A stretch of DNA of 49,830 nucleotides from Spirosoma endbachense (lineage in GTDB: Bacteria; Bacteroidota; Bacteroidia; Cytophagales; Spirosomataceae): contig NZ_CP045997.1 in NCBI RefSeq assembly GCF_010233585.1, positions 1,527,886 through 1,577,715 on the forward strand. The letters run 5' to 3'. Within the stretch, counting starts at the first letter, position 1. Every line of letters starts with the position of its first letter. Positions 25,674-35,041 of this stretch are shown piece after piece. The notes beneath the pieces were generated by a model that was not told the origin of the DNA, made no database searches, and saw only the letters and a list, made by a program, of their open reading frames with translations. Both the position numbers and the translations under genes were made by a program.

Positions 25674-28109
25674 TTATAAACTCACAGCCTGTTTACCAGC
25701 TTTCAGTGGTAAGGTTTTCCCTTTCCAACGGAGTGTACCAGTCAGATTTGCGGGCAAAGTGATCGTTCCGGTCAGGCTACCTGTCGGTGTTTTCTGAAAC
25801 TGCACCGCGATGTCACCCAGCGGATGTGGCATTTGTCCTTCTACCGTTGTCAGATCGCCCAGATAGGGTTCGATACGTACCGATTTAAATCCCGGCTCGG
25901 CCGGACGGATTCCACAGGTGATCGATAAAAATTCATAGAGTGGTGAGGCACTCCAGGCGTGACAATCAGAGCGGGTCGGTTCAGGATTCTCAGCAAAGGT
26001 AGTCAACCCCATCGCCAGCATGTCGCGCCAGGGTTTCAACTGCGCTACGAACTGATCGCCAAGACCTGTTTTTTTCATGGCTTCAAACAGATAATATTTG
26101 AAGTAGAAGGTCGCCTGGGTCAATGTGTCTGAGCCAATACTTTTTTCCGTCATCACTTTTTGCAACAAGGCAGCTTGCTGAGCAACGGGCACCGCATCCG
26201 TCAATACGGCAAGAATATTCGCGTGCTGGCTGAATATGTTTTTTCCGGGCTGACCAGGAGGTACTATGGGTGTATCGGCAATAAGACCCCGGCTGGCATC
26301 CCAGCACTGAGCAAACACAGCTTTGTTTAATTTACGACCTAATTCGCGATAGTGTTCAGCGCGTTCGTTCAAACCATAATGCGACAGCAGATCGCCCGCC
26401 CGGAAGTAGGTATACGCCTGTTGTAATGACAAAATACTCGACCCACCTTTTCGCGCTCCGGCCGGAACACCCCCTGCTGCTTCGTCTTTCGCGTTTTGCC
26501 ACTTCGACCAGTCTACGAAATTCCACCATTCCAGCGGACCATTCAGACCCGTCTTGGCAATACGCTGTTCGTGCCAGTTCAGTACGCCCAGAATTCCGGG
26601 CAGCATCGACTTTACAAACGCATCGTCCTGGCGGTTCATCCAGTAATCATGCACCATACAGACCCAGAACAGTGAAAAAGTTGGAATCACCTGAAAATCG
26701 GCCGATGGGTAGCGGCTCTGGGTCAGTCCGTCATTAAAGCGACTATGTTCATAGTCTGTAATGGCTTTTCGCATCAGTCGGTCGTCGCCTGTTACGTAGA
26801 GCGAAATCATTGACTGAATGCGTGTATCGCCCGTATACTGCAACTGTTCATAGTAAGGGCAATCGTAATAGTTCTCGCCCGCGCAGAGCCTGGCTGTTCG
26901 CCAACCTACATTCCAGAGCGATTTGAGGGTGGTGTCGCTGGCTGCGAATCGAGCTTTTTCTTCGAACGGATAACCCGTAAAGTGCCCAAGCAGATCATCC
27001 AGCACAAGCGATTCCTCTTTGGTATCGACGGTCAATTGCAGATAACGATAGGTACGGAACCAGAGCGGCCTGAACGTACGCTTGCTGTTACCATCGGCGA
27101 TGAACTGATCTTCAAAACCACGCATTGTGCGACCTTCAATTGCGTTTCGATTGCCTTTCTGTCCTTTGGCATCGATCAATGCTTCGGCATACGCCAGTGT
27201 TACGGTTGCTCCTTTCCCTTTGCTAACGGTCAGTTCTGGATATGCATTGGTCAGGTAGCCCTGATCCAGCAGAAAAACCGCTTTGGTATTGGCCGGAACC
27301 GTCACCGGGGCTTTCCCTTCCAGAAAAGCGTTCTCCATTTTGCCGTTTTCGCTCCGCCGAACGGTTGCCAGCCGAACGCTTTTTTCCTCCATCATGGGAA
27401 TCGTACGAGGCACTAATCCCCAGTTTCCATCGGTGCCCAGACCACGTGGTTTGGTCGGAAAACCGAGTGGCTTAGCAGAAACCCAGGCTTTGTCGTCAAA
27501 ATTTGGCTGTTCCCACCCCCACGGATAGGTCGCGGCATCGACTCGATCGCCGTCACCCACAACGATGTAAGTACGAAGTTTAGGAATGTCGTTCCTGATG
27601 GGAGAATAAGCCGGATTATGTAGTATTTTCCAGCTAGCGTCTGTGTTGGCTATTTTTTCTGTGTCGCCATCACCCTGCAACAAAAAACCCAGCTGATAGC
27701 TCATCTGCGAAAAAGGAGCGCCTTCTCCCATATACCACACCTGCGCAGCTAATACGTTTCTTCCTGCCTGTAGGTATGGCGCAAGGTCGATGGTTTCGTA
27801 ATTCCAGTTTTGCGTATCACTGCGAGCAGGCCCAATGGCTACGGCTTTTCCATTGACAAACAACCGATAGCGGTTATCAGCCGACACATGAACCACAAAA
27901 CGGGCGGGCTTTTGCGGCAGATCGATGGCTTTCCGAAAATGAAAGATGCCATACTGCCGGGACGGAGCAGTTGGATGCAAAATCCAGCGGGCGGGCCAGT
28001 ATTGGCTGGTCCAGTTGGAAGAGGATGTCTGGGCAAGTAGCGAATTGGCTAGAAACAGCAACCCGGCTATCAGATTTAACCGACGAATTACACGAGGAAG
28101 GGCGTTCAC
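25674..28109 (-). CDS. Alpha-L-rhamnosidase-like glycoside hydrolase (GH78)
   Basis: The 811-residue protein has a signal peptide (LIAGLLFLANSLLAQ, about 12-27), N-terminal beta-sandwich domains (about 30-370, including the FVVHVSADNRYRLFVNGK block), an alpha/alpha6 barrel (about 380-720) and a C-terminal sandwich. The catalytic region reads DCPYYEQLQYTGDTRIQ near 414-430, the GH78 pattern in which a Glu acts as general acid. It would remove rhamnose or a related sugar from glycans in the periplasm. Translation starts at GTG (28107-28109), 17 nt after a perfect -7 box. It is monocistronic with tandem terminators. Confidence 0.85.
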   Translation of the reverse strand: MNALPRVIRRLNLIAGLLFLANSLLAQTSSSNWTSQYWPARWILHPTAPSRQYGIFHFRKAIDLPQKPARFVVHVSADNRYRLFVNGKAVAIGPARSDTQNWNYETIDLAPYLQAGRNVLAAQVWYMGEGAPFSQMSYQLGFLLQGDGDTEKIANTDASWKILHNPAYSPIRNDIPKLRTYIVVGDGDRVDAATYPWGWEQPNFDDKAWVSAKPLGFPTKPRGLGTDGNWGLVPRTIPMMEEKSVRLATVRRSENGKMENAFLEGKAPVTVPANTKAVFLLDQGYLTNAYPELTVSKGKGATVTLAYAEALIDAKGQKGNRNAIEGRTMRGFEDQFIADGNSKRTFRPLWFRTYRYLQLTVDTKEESLVLDDLLGHFTGYPFEEKARFAASDTTLKSLWNVGWRTARLCAGENYYDCPYYEQLQYTGDTRIQSMISLYVTGDDRLMRKAITDYEHSRFNDGLTQSRYPSADFQVIPTFSLFWVCMVHDYWMNRQDDAFVKSMLPGILGVLNWHEQRIAKTGLNGPLEWWNFVDWSKWQNAKDEAAGGVPAGARKGGSSILSLQQAYTYFRAGDLLSHYGLNERAEHYRELGRKLNKAVFAQCWDASRGLIADTPIVPPGQPGKNIFSQHANILAVLTDAVPVAQQAALLQKVMTEKSIGSDTLTQATFYFKYYLFEAMKKTGLGDQFVAQLKPWRDMLAMGLTTFAENPEPTRSDCHAWSASPLYEFLSITCGIRPAEPGFKSVRIEPYLGDLTTVEGQMPHPLGDIAVQFQKTPTGSLTGTITLPANLTGTLRWKGKTLPLKAGKQAVSL

Positions 28110-28126
28110 ACAAGTACGTTTTTTGG

Positions 28127-28134
28127 CAAAAATA
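28127..28134 (-). promoter_or_regulatory. -7 promoter box before the GH78 gene
   Basis: The minus strand reads TATTTTTG, an exact TAnnTTTG match 17 nt before the GTG start, so the leader would be very short. Confidence 0.5.
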
Positions 28135-28307
28135 CAACCTGACCCCTATTGTTTAAGCAGAAGCAGACAAGTTGATGTTTGCTCACACATAAACACCGCT
28201 GGCCATCGAATTTACTGTCCTGCTTTTTGACATCCCCAGGACTTTCGAAAGTCTGATCCACTAATTAAAATAGGGAAGTTGGCCACACTGCGTAACGCAG
28301 TAGTAGT

Positions 28308-29312
28308 TTAGATTCGCTGGATCAGTTCTTTTACCTGATGCACTTCGCGGCCCATAATGTGATCGATGATCGACTGAGCGTGTTCGCGACCATTCTCGAT
28401 AAAGACTTTTTCAGTATAAATTCCGGCCATAACTGTTCCACAGACGTAGAGCCCAGGCACGGTCGTTTCGAAGGTCTCTTTGTTATAGACAGGTACCTGC
28501 GTAACTGGGTCCAGTTCGACACCACAGCGACGAAGCAATTCAGCGTCAGGGATATAACCCGTCAATACCAATACAAAATCAGCAGGCAGATGGCTTTCTT
28601 CCCCGGTTTTCAGGTTATCGATGGTTACTGTTTTCTCACCGATCTGCGTAACCACCGAGTCGAATACTGTTTTGATCTTCCCTTCCTTTACCCGGTTTTT
28701 CACGTCTGGAACAAGCCAGTATTTCACCGTGCTCCGGAAATCTTCGCCCCGATGAACAATCGTTATGTTCACGTCATGACGATACAACTCAAGGGCTGCT
28801 TCGACTGCCGAGTTAGATGCCCCAATGATGACTACGTTCGTGAATGAGTACTTGAATGGTTCGTCGTAGTAGTGCGACACATGGGGCAGATTTTCGCCCG
28901 GAATACCCAGCCAGCGTGGACGGGTAAAATAGCCCGTAGCCATGATCACCTTGCGGGCCTGATAGTGTTCACCCGTTGTGGTTGAAACCGTAAACAGGCC
29001 GTCTTCTTTCTGAACATCCCAAACAGTCTGGAATAACTTAAAATTCAGGTGATAATAAGCTGCTGCCTTACGATAATACTGCAACGCTTCATCACGACCC
29101 GCTTTTACCCCCGAAATCGGGAAAGGCAGTCCACCAATTTCAATATTTTCGGCCGTTGAAAAGAAGCGCATTCGCCGGGGATATTGCCGGATCGATTCGG
29201 TCAGACTACCCATTTCCAGGATCAAGTGACTAAGTCCGGCTTTGGCTGCTTCAATTCCAGCGGCCAGCCCACAGGGGCCACCGCCAACGATAATGACATC
29301 AAAAAGTTGCAT
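28308..29312 (-). CDS. ypdA: YpdA family bacillithiol disulfide reductase
   Basis: The 334-residue flavoprotein starts MQLFDVIIVGGGPCGLAAG, with FAD-binding GxGxxG at residues 10-15, and has a second nucleotide-binding motif VVIIGASNSAVEAALE near 163. The C-terminal FAD contact region contains GLYVCGTVMAGIYTEKVF. It lacks the CxxC redox pair of thioredoxin reductases, as expected for YpdA, which reduces oxidised bacillithiol with NADPH. This implies bacillithiol as the low-molecular-weight thiol. ATG 29312 is chosen because the longer frame from 29360 adds 16 residues with no family match. Confidence 0.88.
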   Translation of the reverse strand: MQLFDVIIVGGGPCGLAAGIEAAKAGLSHLILEMGSLTESIRQYPRRMRFFSTAENIEIGGLPFPISGVKAGRDEALQYYRKAAAYYHLNFKLFQTVWDVQKEDGLFTVSTTTGEHYQARKVIMATGYFTRPRWLGIPGENLPHVSHYYDEPFKYSFTNVVIIGASNSAVEAALELYRHDVNITIVHRGEDFRSTVKYWLVPDVKNRVKEGKIKTVFDSVVTQIGEKTVTIDNLKTGEESHLPADFVLVLTGYIPDAELLRRCGVELDPVTQVPVYNKETFETTVPGLYVCGTVMAGIYTEKVFIENGREHAQSIIDHIMGREVHQVKELIQRI

Positions 29313-29707
29313 ATAGTAACGCGGGCTTAACCCGCAAAATAGGCAGGTTTTCACCCGCATTACAGTATTTTAACACACAAAAAGACCCCAAAGGTTGCGT
29401 CATTGAGGTCTTTTTACACGTTCATCAGGAAATCCAACCTGAGCATCTCCCCTGGCGATCTGTTTCTCTTCGGGAACGGGATTCCCTGTAGTGTCTGTTG
29501 TAATTTACAAATTGCCGGATACCAGTAGCCTAAACGCCCGTTCGCTGGCACTGGCAGGGAGAATACGATGGATCCATAAAAAACGTATGTCCTTCTTTAC
29601 CATTCCTTTTGTCTAACGATGCCCATTGAGAGGCCACTCTTAGACAAATTCTTTACCAGTAACTGGCTGTTTTCTGCCTATATTTACTAGACGTACCGAT
29701 TTGATTC
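29313..29707. other. 395-bp divergent intergenic region (ypdA / priA)
   Basis: No gene-like frame is visible. It holds a GC-rich mini-hairpin just upstream of ypdA (GCGGG and CCCGC, about 29323-29337), an orphan terminator at 29379-29415, and a stem made by TTGTCTAA and TTAGACAA (about 29610-29648). A weak box TATATTTA (about 29681-29688) precedes priA. Confidence 0.5.
29379..29415. terminator. Bidirectional terminator between divergent genes
   Basis: AAAAAGACC (29379-29387) and GGTCTTTTT (29407-29415) pair, extended inward by CCAA and TTGA with one mismatch. No annotated gene ends here, because both neighbours start and point away from it. Confidence 0.65.
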
Positions 29708-32236
29708 GTGGAAAATCAACCTTACTCACTCTTTTCATCCCTGGAAGCCGAAGAAGTCACTTTCTTCGCTGATTTGATTTTACCGATTCCGGTACCCAAA
29801 TTATTCACATACCGCGTGCCTCGCGGTATGGCCGACATACTCAAAATTGGCGCCAGAGTTATTGTACCTTTTGGAAAAAATAACGGTCGCGTACTGACCG
29901 CCGTAGTGTACCGGCTGCATAACACACCACCAGGCAATTATCAGGCGCGTTACATTAGCGAACTACTTGACGAATACCCACTAGTAACAGGCTACCAGCT
30001 AGAGCTTTTCAACTGGATGTCAGCCTATTACATGTGCTGCATTGGCGATGTAATGAATGTTGCCTTACCATCTGGACTGAAGATCTCCAGCCAATCGAAG
30101 GTGCAGTTCAACCCTGATTTTGACTATCCGGAACTGCTCACCGAATTTGAGTCAACCTTACTGACCGAACTCAAAAAACACCCGGCCCTCTCCTACGACG
30201 AACTTAGCCGACTGGCTGGCGAAGGCACCAATATTCCGGCTTTGATCAAATCGCTGATTGGTAAAAAAGCGGTCATCGTTTTCGAAGAAGTTAAAGAAAA
30301 GTACATTCCCAAGATGGTTCGGAAGGTCAGGCTGCACCGGAATTATGAGGAGCGTGAACAGTTACTGGTTCTTCTTCAGCGGCTCGAAAAACTGCCCAAA
30401 CAACAGGAAGTGGTCATGCGCTACCTGAGTCATATACCACTTCAGCGCGACCCAACCCTCAATCAGAAAGGCCTGGATAAAACCATCCTCAATCAGGACG
30501 AAGCGCTTTCGCAATCGTCGCTTTCGACCCTCCTCAAAAACGGCGTTTTTGAAGCCTTTGAGGTGATCCAGCCCCGTTTCTCGGACAATTCACCCGCGTC
30601 GTCGGTTGAGATTAAGTTAACCGATGCTCAGCGGACGGCCTCCCAGCAAATCATGGCTCAGTTCGAAAGCCAGAACATTGTACTCTTTCACGGCATCACG
30701 GGCAGTGGTAAAACAGAAGTGTATATCGATCTGATTCAACAGGCGATCGGCAGCGGATCACAGGTATTGTACCTGCTCCCCGAAATTGCGCTCACAACCC
30801 AGATTGTTGTTCGGTTGCAGCGTGTTTTCGGCGATAAAATGGGAATTTATCATTCCAAATTTTCGGATAACGAGCGGGTAGAGGTCTGGAAAGGGGTTGT
30901 ATCGGGTCAGTACCAGTTTGTAGTGGGCGTACGATCTGCGGTCTTTTTGCCCTTCGACAACCTCGGGCTGATCATTGTAGACGAAGAGCACGAAACCTCG
31001 TATAAGCAGCACGATCCCGCTCCCCGCTACCACGCCCGCGACGTAGCCATCATGCTGGCTCACTGGCAACAGGCTAAAGTATTGCTGGGATCAGCGACCC
31101 CATCGCTCGAAACGTACTATCAGGCCCGACAGGGTCGCTACGGGCTGGTTGAACTGTTCCAGCGTTTTGGTGAAGCTACGCTGCCGAATATTGTTTTGGT
31201 CGACACCAGGCAGGAGAAAAAGCAGAAAACGATGAAAAATGAGTTTTCATCCGCGCTGCTTTATGCCCTGGAAATGAACATAGAACGGAAAGAACAAAGC
31301 ATTCTGTTTCAGAATCGCCGGGGTTATTCGCCTTACATGCAGTGTGAAGACTGCGACTGGACGGCCGAATGTCCCAACTGTGCCGTTAGCCTGACTTACC
31401 ACCAGCGTGATGCCGAATTACGCTGCCACTATTGCGGCCACAAAGAAGAAGTGCCTCGCGTATGCCCAACCTGTGGCTCCACAAAAGTGCGGACAATTGG
31501 CTTTGGTACGGAAAAACTCGAAGACCAGTTACAGATTTATTTCCCCGGATCACGAATACTGCGGATGGATCTGGATACGACCCGCGCGAAGAATGCGTAC
31601 CAGCAGATTATCCAGGAATTTGAGGGTGGCCAGGTGGATATGCTCGTCGGTACACAGATGATCACGAAAGGCCTGGATTTCGACAATGTCAGCCTGGTGG
31701 GTATTTTCGATGCCGACCGCCTGATTCGCTTTCCTGACTTCCGGGCTACGGAGCGGGCTTTTCAGATGCTTACACAGGTCAGCGGTCGGGCCGGTCGCCG
31801 GGCTGGCCGTCAGGGAACGGTATTGATCCAGACCGGCAATCCGCAACAGACGATCCTGCAAAAGATCATCGAGAATGACTACAAGGGCCTGTATGATGAA
31901 GAAATTCAGGAACGACAGGATTTTAATTACCCCCCGTTTTCGCGTCTGATCAAACTTACGGTTCGCCACCCAGACAGAGCCATCAGCCAGCAGGCAGCCG
32001 AACGCCTTGCTGCCGAACTCACTGATGCACTGGGCAGTAGCCGTGTCTTAGGCCCCGAAGAGCCACTTGTCGAGCGGATTCGGAACCAATTTCTGTTCGA
32101 CATTCTTATTAAGTTAGAACGTGATAAGGTGAATGTTAAGGCCGTTAAGACCTATATTCAAGACCGAATCAACGATATTCTAACCGACAAAGGGCTGCGG
32201 CAGGTTAGTGTAGTGGCTGATGTGGATTGCCTCTGA
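29708..32236 (+). CDS. priA: Primosomal replication restart helicase PriA
   Basis: The 842-residue protein has the N-terminal 3'-OH DNA-binding domain (about 17-115), a winged-helix region, and a superfamily 2 helicase core with Walker A GITGSGKTEV (about 329-338) and DEEH (about 424-427). A zinc-binding insert (about 545-600) has paired CxxC motifs (CEDC, CPNC, CHYC, CPTC), and the core ends with the SGRAGRRAGRQG motif. It reloads the replisome at stalled forks. The start codon is GTG. Length is somewhat above the E. coli protein, as is common in Bacteroidota. Confidence 0.95.
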   Translation: MENQPYSLFSSLEAEEVTFFADLILPIPVPKLFTYRVPRGMADILKIGARVIVPFGKNNGRVLTAVVYRLHNTPPGNYQARYISELLDEYPLVTGYQLELFNWMSAYYMCCIGDVMNVALPSGLKISSQSKVQFNPDFDYPELLTEFESTLLTELKKHPALSYDELSRLAGEGTNIPALIKSLIGKKAVIVFEEVKEKYIPKMVRKVRLHRNYEEREQLLVLLQRLEKLPKQQEVVMRYLSHIPLQRDPTLNQKGLDKTILNQDEALSQSSLSTLLKNGVFEAFEVIQPRFSDNSPASSVEIKLTDAQRTASQQIMAQFESQNIVLFHGITGSGKTEVYIDLIQQAIGSGSQVLYLLPEIALTTQIVVRLQRVFGDKMGIYHSKFSDNERVEVWKGVVSGQYQFVVGVRSAVFLPFDNLGLIIVDEEHETSYKQHDPAPRYHARDVAIMLAHWQQAKVLLGSATPSLETYYQARQGRYGLVELFQRFGEATLPNIVLVDTRQEKKQKTMKNEFSSALLYALEMNIERKEQSILFQNRRGYSPYMQCEDCDWTAECPNCAVSLTYHQRDAELRCHYCGHKEEVPRVCPTCGSTKVRTIGFGTEKLEDQLQIYFPGSRILRMDLDTTRAKNAYQQIIQEFEGGQVDMLVGTQMITKGLDFDNVSLVGIFDADRLIRFPDFRATERAFQMLTQVSGRAGRRAGRQGTVLIQTGNPQQTILQKIIENDYKGLYDEEIQERQDFNYPPFSRLIKLTVRHPDRAISQQAAERLAAELTDALGSSRVLGPEEPLVERIRNQFLFDILIKLERDKVNVKAVKTYIQDRINDILTDKGLRQVSVVADVDCL

Positions 32237-32274
32237 GCAGCCAATCGCCCTTTGTTCCGTTGCCTTTCAGGATT

Positions 32275-32301
32275 GAACACCCCAGGTAACTTACGGTGTT
32301 C
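32275..32301 (+). terminator. Possible weak hairpin after priA
   Basis: GAACACC and GGTGTTC arms with a 13-nt loop lie 39 nt past the priA stop. There is no T-run, so termination is doubtful. Confidence 0.25.
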
Positions 32302-32325
32302 CTGATACTAACCTCATGATCGTAT

Positions 32326-32934
32326 ATGGCCAAAGTACTCATTCAGTTTGCACATCCGGCGTTAAGTAAATCCAATGTTCATAAAGTACTGATCAATTAT
32401 TGCCGTGACATAAAAAACGTAACGTTCAATGATCTTTACGAGTACTATCCAGACATGTATATTGACGTAGAACGGGAACAGAGGCTTTTACTGCAACACG
32501 ACATTATCGTTTTTCAGCATCCTTTCTACTGGTATAGTTGTCCGGCCCTCATCAAGCAATGGTTCGACTTGGTGCTCGAACATAACTGGGCCTATGGATC
32601 ACGGGGAAATGCACTGGTCGGAAAAAAAATGCTCAACGTTATTTCGAGCGGGGGAGCCCAGGACGCCTATTCTGAAACGGGCCGTAACCGGTATACCGTT
32701 CACCAGTTTCTGGCCCCATTCGATCAAACAGCCATCACCTGTAAAATGGAGTACTTACCTCCCTTCGTCATTCATGGCACGTACCGCATTAGCCCCGAAG
32801 ACATAAAGCGGTACGGGGAACAATACCGAATCATTTTATCTGCCCTGGCCAATGACCAGCTCTTGGCGCTGGATTATAAGAAGGCAGACTACCTTAATGA
32901 GTTGGTGCCTGCTTTGCAGGCGCTTCAACCATAA
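32326..32934 (+). CDS. KefF-like NAD(P)H-dependent flavin oxidoreductase
   Basis: The 202-residue flavodoxin-fold protein shows MAKVLIQFAHPALSKSNVH, the FQHPFYWYSCPALIKQWFD block and SSGGAQDAYSETGRN, typical of the KefF/KefG/MdaB quinone reductase family. KefF proteins activate the KefC potassium efflux channel and reduce quinones. The gene ends 45 bp before a KefC-like antiporter on the same strand, which supports that role. The protein is cytoplasmic. Confidence 0.85.
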   Translation: MAKVLIQFAHPALSKSNVHKVLINYCRDIKNVTFNDLYEYYPDMYIDVEREQRLLLQHDIIVFQHPFYWYSCPALIKQWFDLVLEHNWAYGSRGNALVGKKMLNVISSGGAQDAYSETGRNRYTVHQFLAPFDQTAITCKMEYLPPFVIHGTYRISPEDIKRYGEQYRIILSALANDQLLALDYKKADYLNELVPALQALQP

Positions 32935-32979
32935 GCTTAGTTCATTCCAGTCAACTCTCTTCTACGAAACGTATCAACG

Positions 32980-34869
32980 ATGAAAGAAACATTCTTTTTT
33001 CAGGCGATGGTTTATCTGGCCGCAGCCGTCATTATGGTCCCGATTGCCAAAAAATTAGGGTTGGGGTCTGTGTTAGGCTATCTGCTGGCCGGTATTATCA
33101 TTGGCCCGGCCTGTCTGGAATTCATTGGCAGCGAAGGAACCGACATTATGCATTTTGCCGAATTCGGTGTTGTCATTATGCTGTTTGTCATTGGGCTCGA
33201 ACTGGAGCCATCCCGGCTATGGCGTCTCCGCCAATCCATTCTTGGTCTGGGTGGCATGCAGGTTGGCCTGACATCCGTATTGATTGCAGCAGTAGCTATG
33301 TTTTTCGGCATTGACTGGAAACAGTCACTGGCCCTGGGCATGATTATATCGCTTTCCTCTACAGCCATTGTGCTGCAATCGCTGAACGAAAAAAACCTCA
33401 TGAAAACGGCTGCCGGGCAAAGTTCGTTTGCCGTGTTACTGTTTCAGGACATTGCTGTGATCCCAATGCTGGCGCTGTTTCCGTTGCTGGCCAGCGAAAC
33501 CAACGTAGCAACTACCGGGGGTGGCCACGGCAGTGCGAATCTGGTCAGTTCACTACCTTCCTGGCTCCAGCCAATTATTGTTCTTAGTTCCGTAGCCGCC
33601 GTTGTGGTAGCGGGCCGTTATGCGACTCCGCCCCTTTTCCGTGTCATTGCCCGAACCGGCATGCGGGAAATGTTTACGGCAACCGCACTGCTGTTAGTGG
33701 TAGGCATTGCTGTGTTGATGACAACAGTTGGTCTGAGTCCGGCTTTGGGTACATTTCTGGCGGGTGTCGTTCTGGCCAATAGTGAATATCGCCATGAACT
33801 GGAAAGTGATATTGATCCGTTCAAGGGTTTGCTGCTGGGATTATTCTTTATCGCTGTCGGTGCATCGATCGATTTCCCGTTAATTCTCGCTAAACCGTTG
33901 CTAATTATAGGCTTAGTTGTTGGCATAATGGTCTGCAAGCTACTTGTCCTGTTCAGGCTGGGAAAGTCATTTTCACTGTCTACTGAACAGAATCTCATCT
34001 TTAGCTTTGGCCTTTGCCAGATCGGTGAATTTGCATTTGTGTTGTTTAGTTTCTCCTCTCAGGAAGGTATTTTATCCAAAGAATTGACAGATACCATGAC
34101 GGCAGTAGTGGCCATCAGTATGGCCTTTACACCCCTGGTGATGGTGCTGAACGAAAAACTGATTCTGCCCCGATTGGGCATCAAGGAAGCAGCACAGGAA
34201 CGGGAAAGCGATATCGTTGAAGAAGATAACCCTGTAATTATTGCAGGCTACGGGCATTTTGGAAGCACAATAGGCCGGTTTTTACAGGCCAACAACGTAA
34301 GAACAACCGTTCTGGATGTCAATAGCGATAATGTCGATCGCCTTCGCCGGATGGGGTTCAATGTCTATTATGGTGATGCCAGTCGTCACGATTTACTGGA
34401 AATAGCGGGTGCTGCTAAAGCAAAAGTTATTGTTATTGCCATTAGCGACGAAGAGAAACGTCTTGAATTGATCGGAACGATCAAAAAGCATTTTCCGGAG
34501 CTTCACATTCTGGTTCGTTCGACCAACCGTTACGATGCTTACGACCTGATGAACGCCGGTATACTGCACATCTACCGCGAAACATTGGACACTAGTCTTC
34601 GCCTGGGTGTTGATGTCATGAAATTATTGGGGCATCGGGCGCACGAAGCGAACCGGGCGGCAAAAATGTTCTTTACGCACGACGAGCGAACCCTGAAACG
34701 CCTGTCGGCCATCCGCAATGACGAGGAATACTTCTATGCCGTTCGTCAAAATCAGGAAGAACTGGAACGGGTCATTCAGGCCGATCGCACTGCCCATACC
34801 TTACAAATCGATGAAGGCTGGGATGAAGAGAGCCTTATTGCTGAAAACAAAGGTATTAGCTATGAATAA
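32980..34869 (+). CDS. KefC-like CPA2 potassium/proton antiporter with RCK domain
   Basis: The 629-residue protein has about 12 membrane segments (residues 1-390) including the family's CQIGEFAFVLFSF motif. It is followed by a cytosolic TrkA-N/RCK domain from about 418 (IIAGYGHFGSTIGRFL) that binds a nucleotide or thiol ligand. KefC-type systems release potassium to acidify the cell when electrophile-thiol adducts accumulate. The upstream KefF-like gene is probably its activator. Given ypdA in the same window, the gating thiol could be a bacillithiol adduct, which is inference. A strong terminator follows. Confidence 0.9.
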   Translation: MKETFFFQAMVYLAAAVIMVPIAKKLGLGSVLGYLLAGIIIGPACLEFIGSEGTDIMHFAEFGVVIMLFVIGLELEPSRLWRLRQSILGLGGMQVGLTSVLIAAVAMFFGIDWKQSLALGMIISLSSTAIVLQSLNEKNLMKTAAGQSSFAVLLFQDIAVIPMLALFPLLASETNVATTGGGHGSANLVSSLPSWLQPIIVLSSVAAVVVAGRYATPPLFRVIARTGMREMFTATALLLVVGIAVLMTTVGLSPALGTFLAGVVLANSEYRHELESDIDPFKGLLLGLFFIAVGASIDFPLILAKPLLIIGLVVGIMVCKLLVLFRLGKSFSLSTEQNLIFSFGLCQIGEFAFVLFSFSSQEGILSKELTDTMTAVVAISMAFTPLVMVLNEKLILPRLGIKEAAQERESDIVEEDNPVIIAGYGHFGSTIGRFLQANNVRTTVLDVNSDNVDRLRRMGFNVYYGDASRHDLLEIAGAAKAKVIVIAISDEEKRLELIGTIKKHFPELHILVRSTNRYDAYDLMNAGILHIYRETLDTSLRLGVDVMKLLGHRAHEANRAAKMFFTHDERTLKRLSAIRNDEEYFYAVRQNQEELERVIQADRTAHTLQIDEGWDEESLIAENKGISYE

Positions 34870-34903
34870 AGCTTATAGCTTGTGACACCATTTCATATTT
34901 ACT

Positions 34904-34938
34904 CAAAAACCCCGGATCAAGTAGATACGGGGTTTTTG
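34904..34938 (+). terminator. Terminator after the KefF/KefC pair
   Basis: CAAAAACCCCG (34904-34914) and CGGGGTTTTTG (34928-34938) form a perfect 11-bp stem with a T-run on the plus strand. It could also serve the convergent gene. Confidence 0.8.
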
Positions 34939-35041
34939 TTGCTACCAACACTACCATTTTATAGCGTAAACTAACCAGTGATTGGTATTGAGTTTGGCTC
35001 ATTAGACTTATGGCTACGCTTAACAAAGCGAACTCGCTCCA

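Noticed and set aside
28240..28304. Small palindromes GACTTTCGAAAGTC and ACTGCGTAACGCAGT after ypdA
   Set aside because: They are too short and lack T-runs. They could be weak ends of transcription but cannot be supported.
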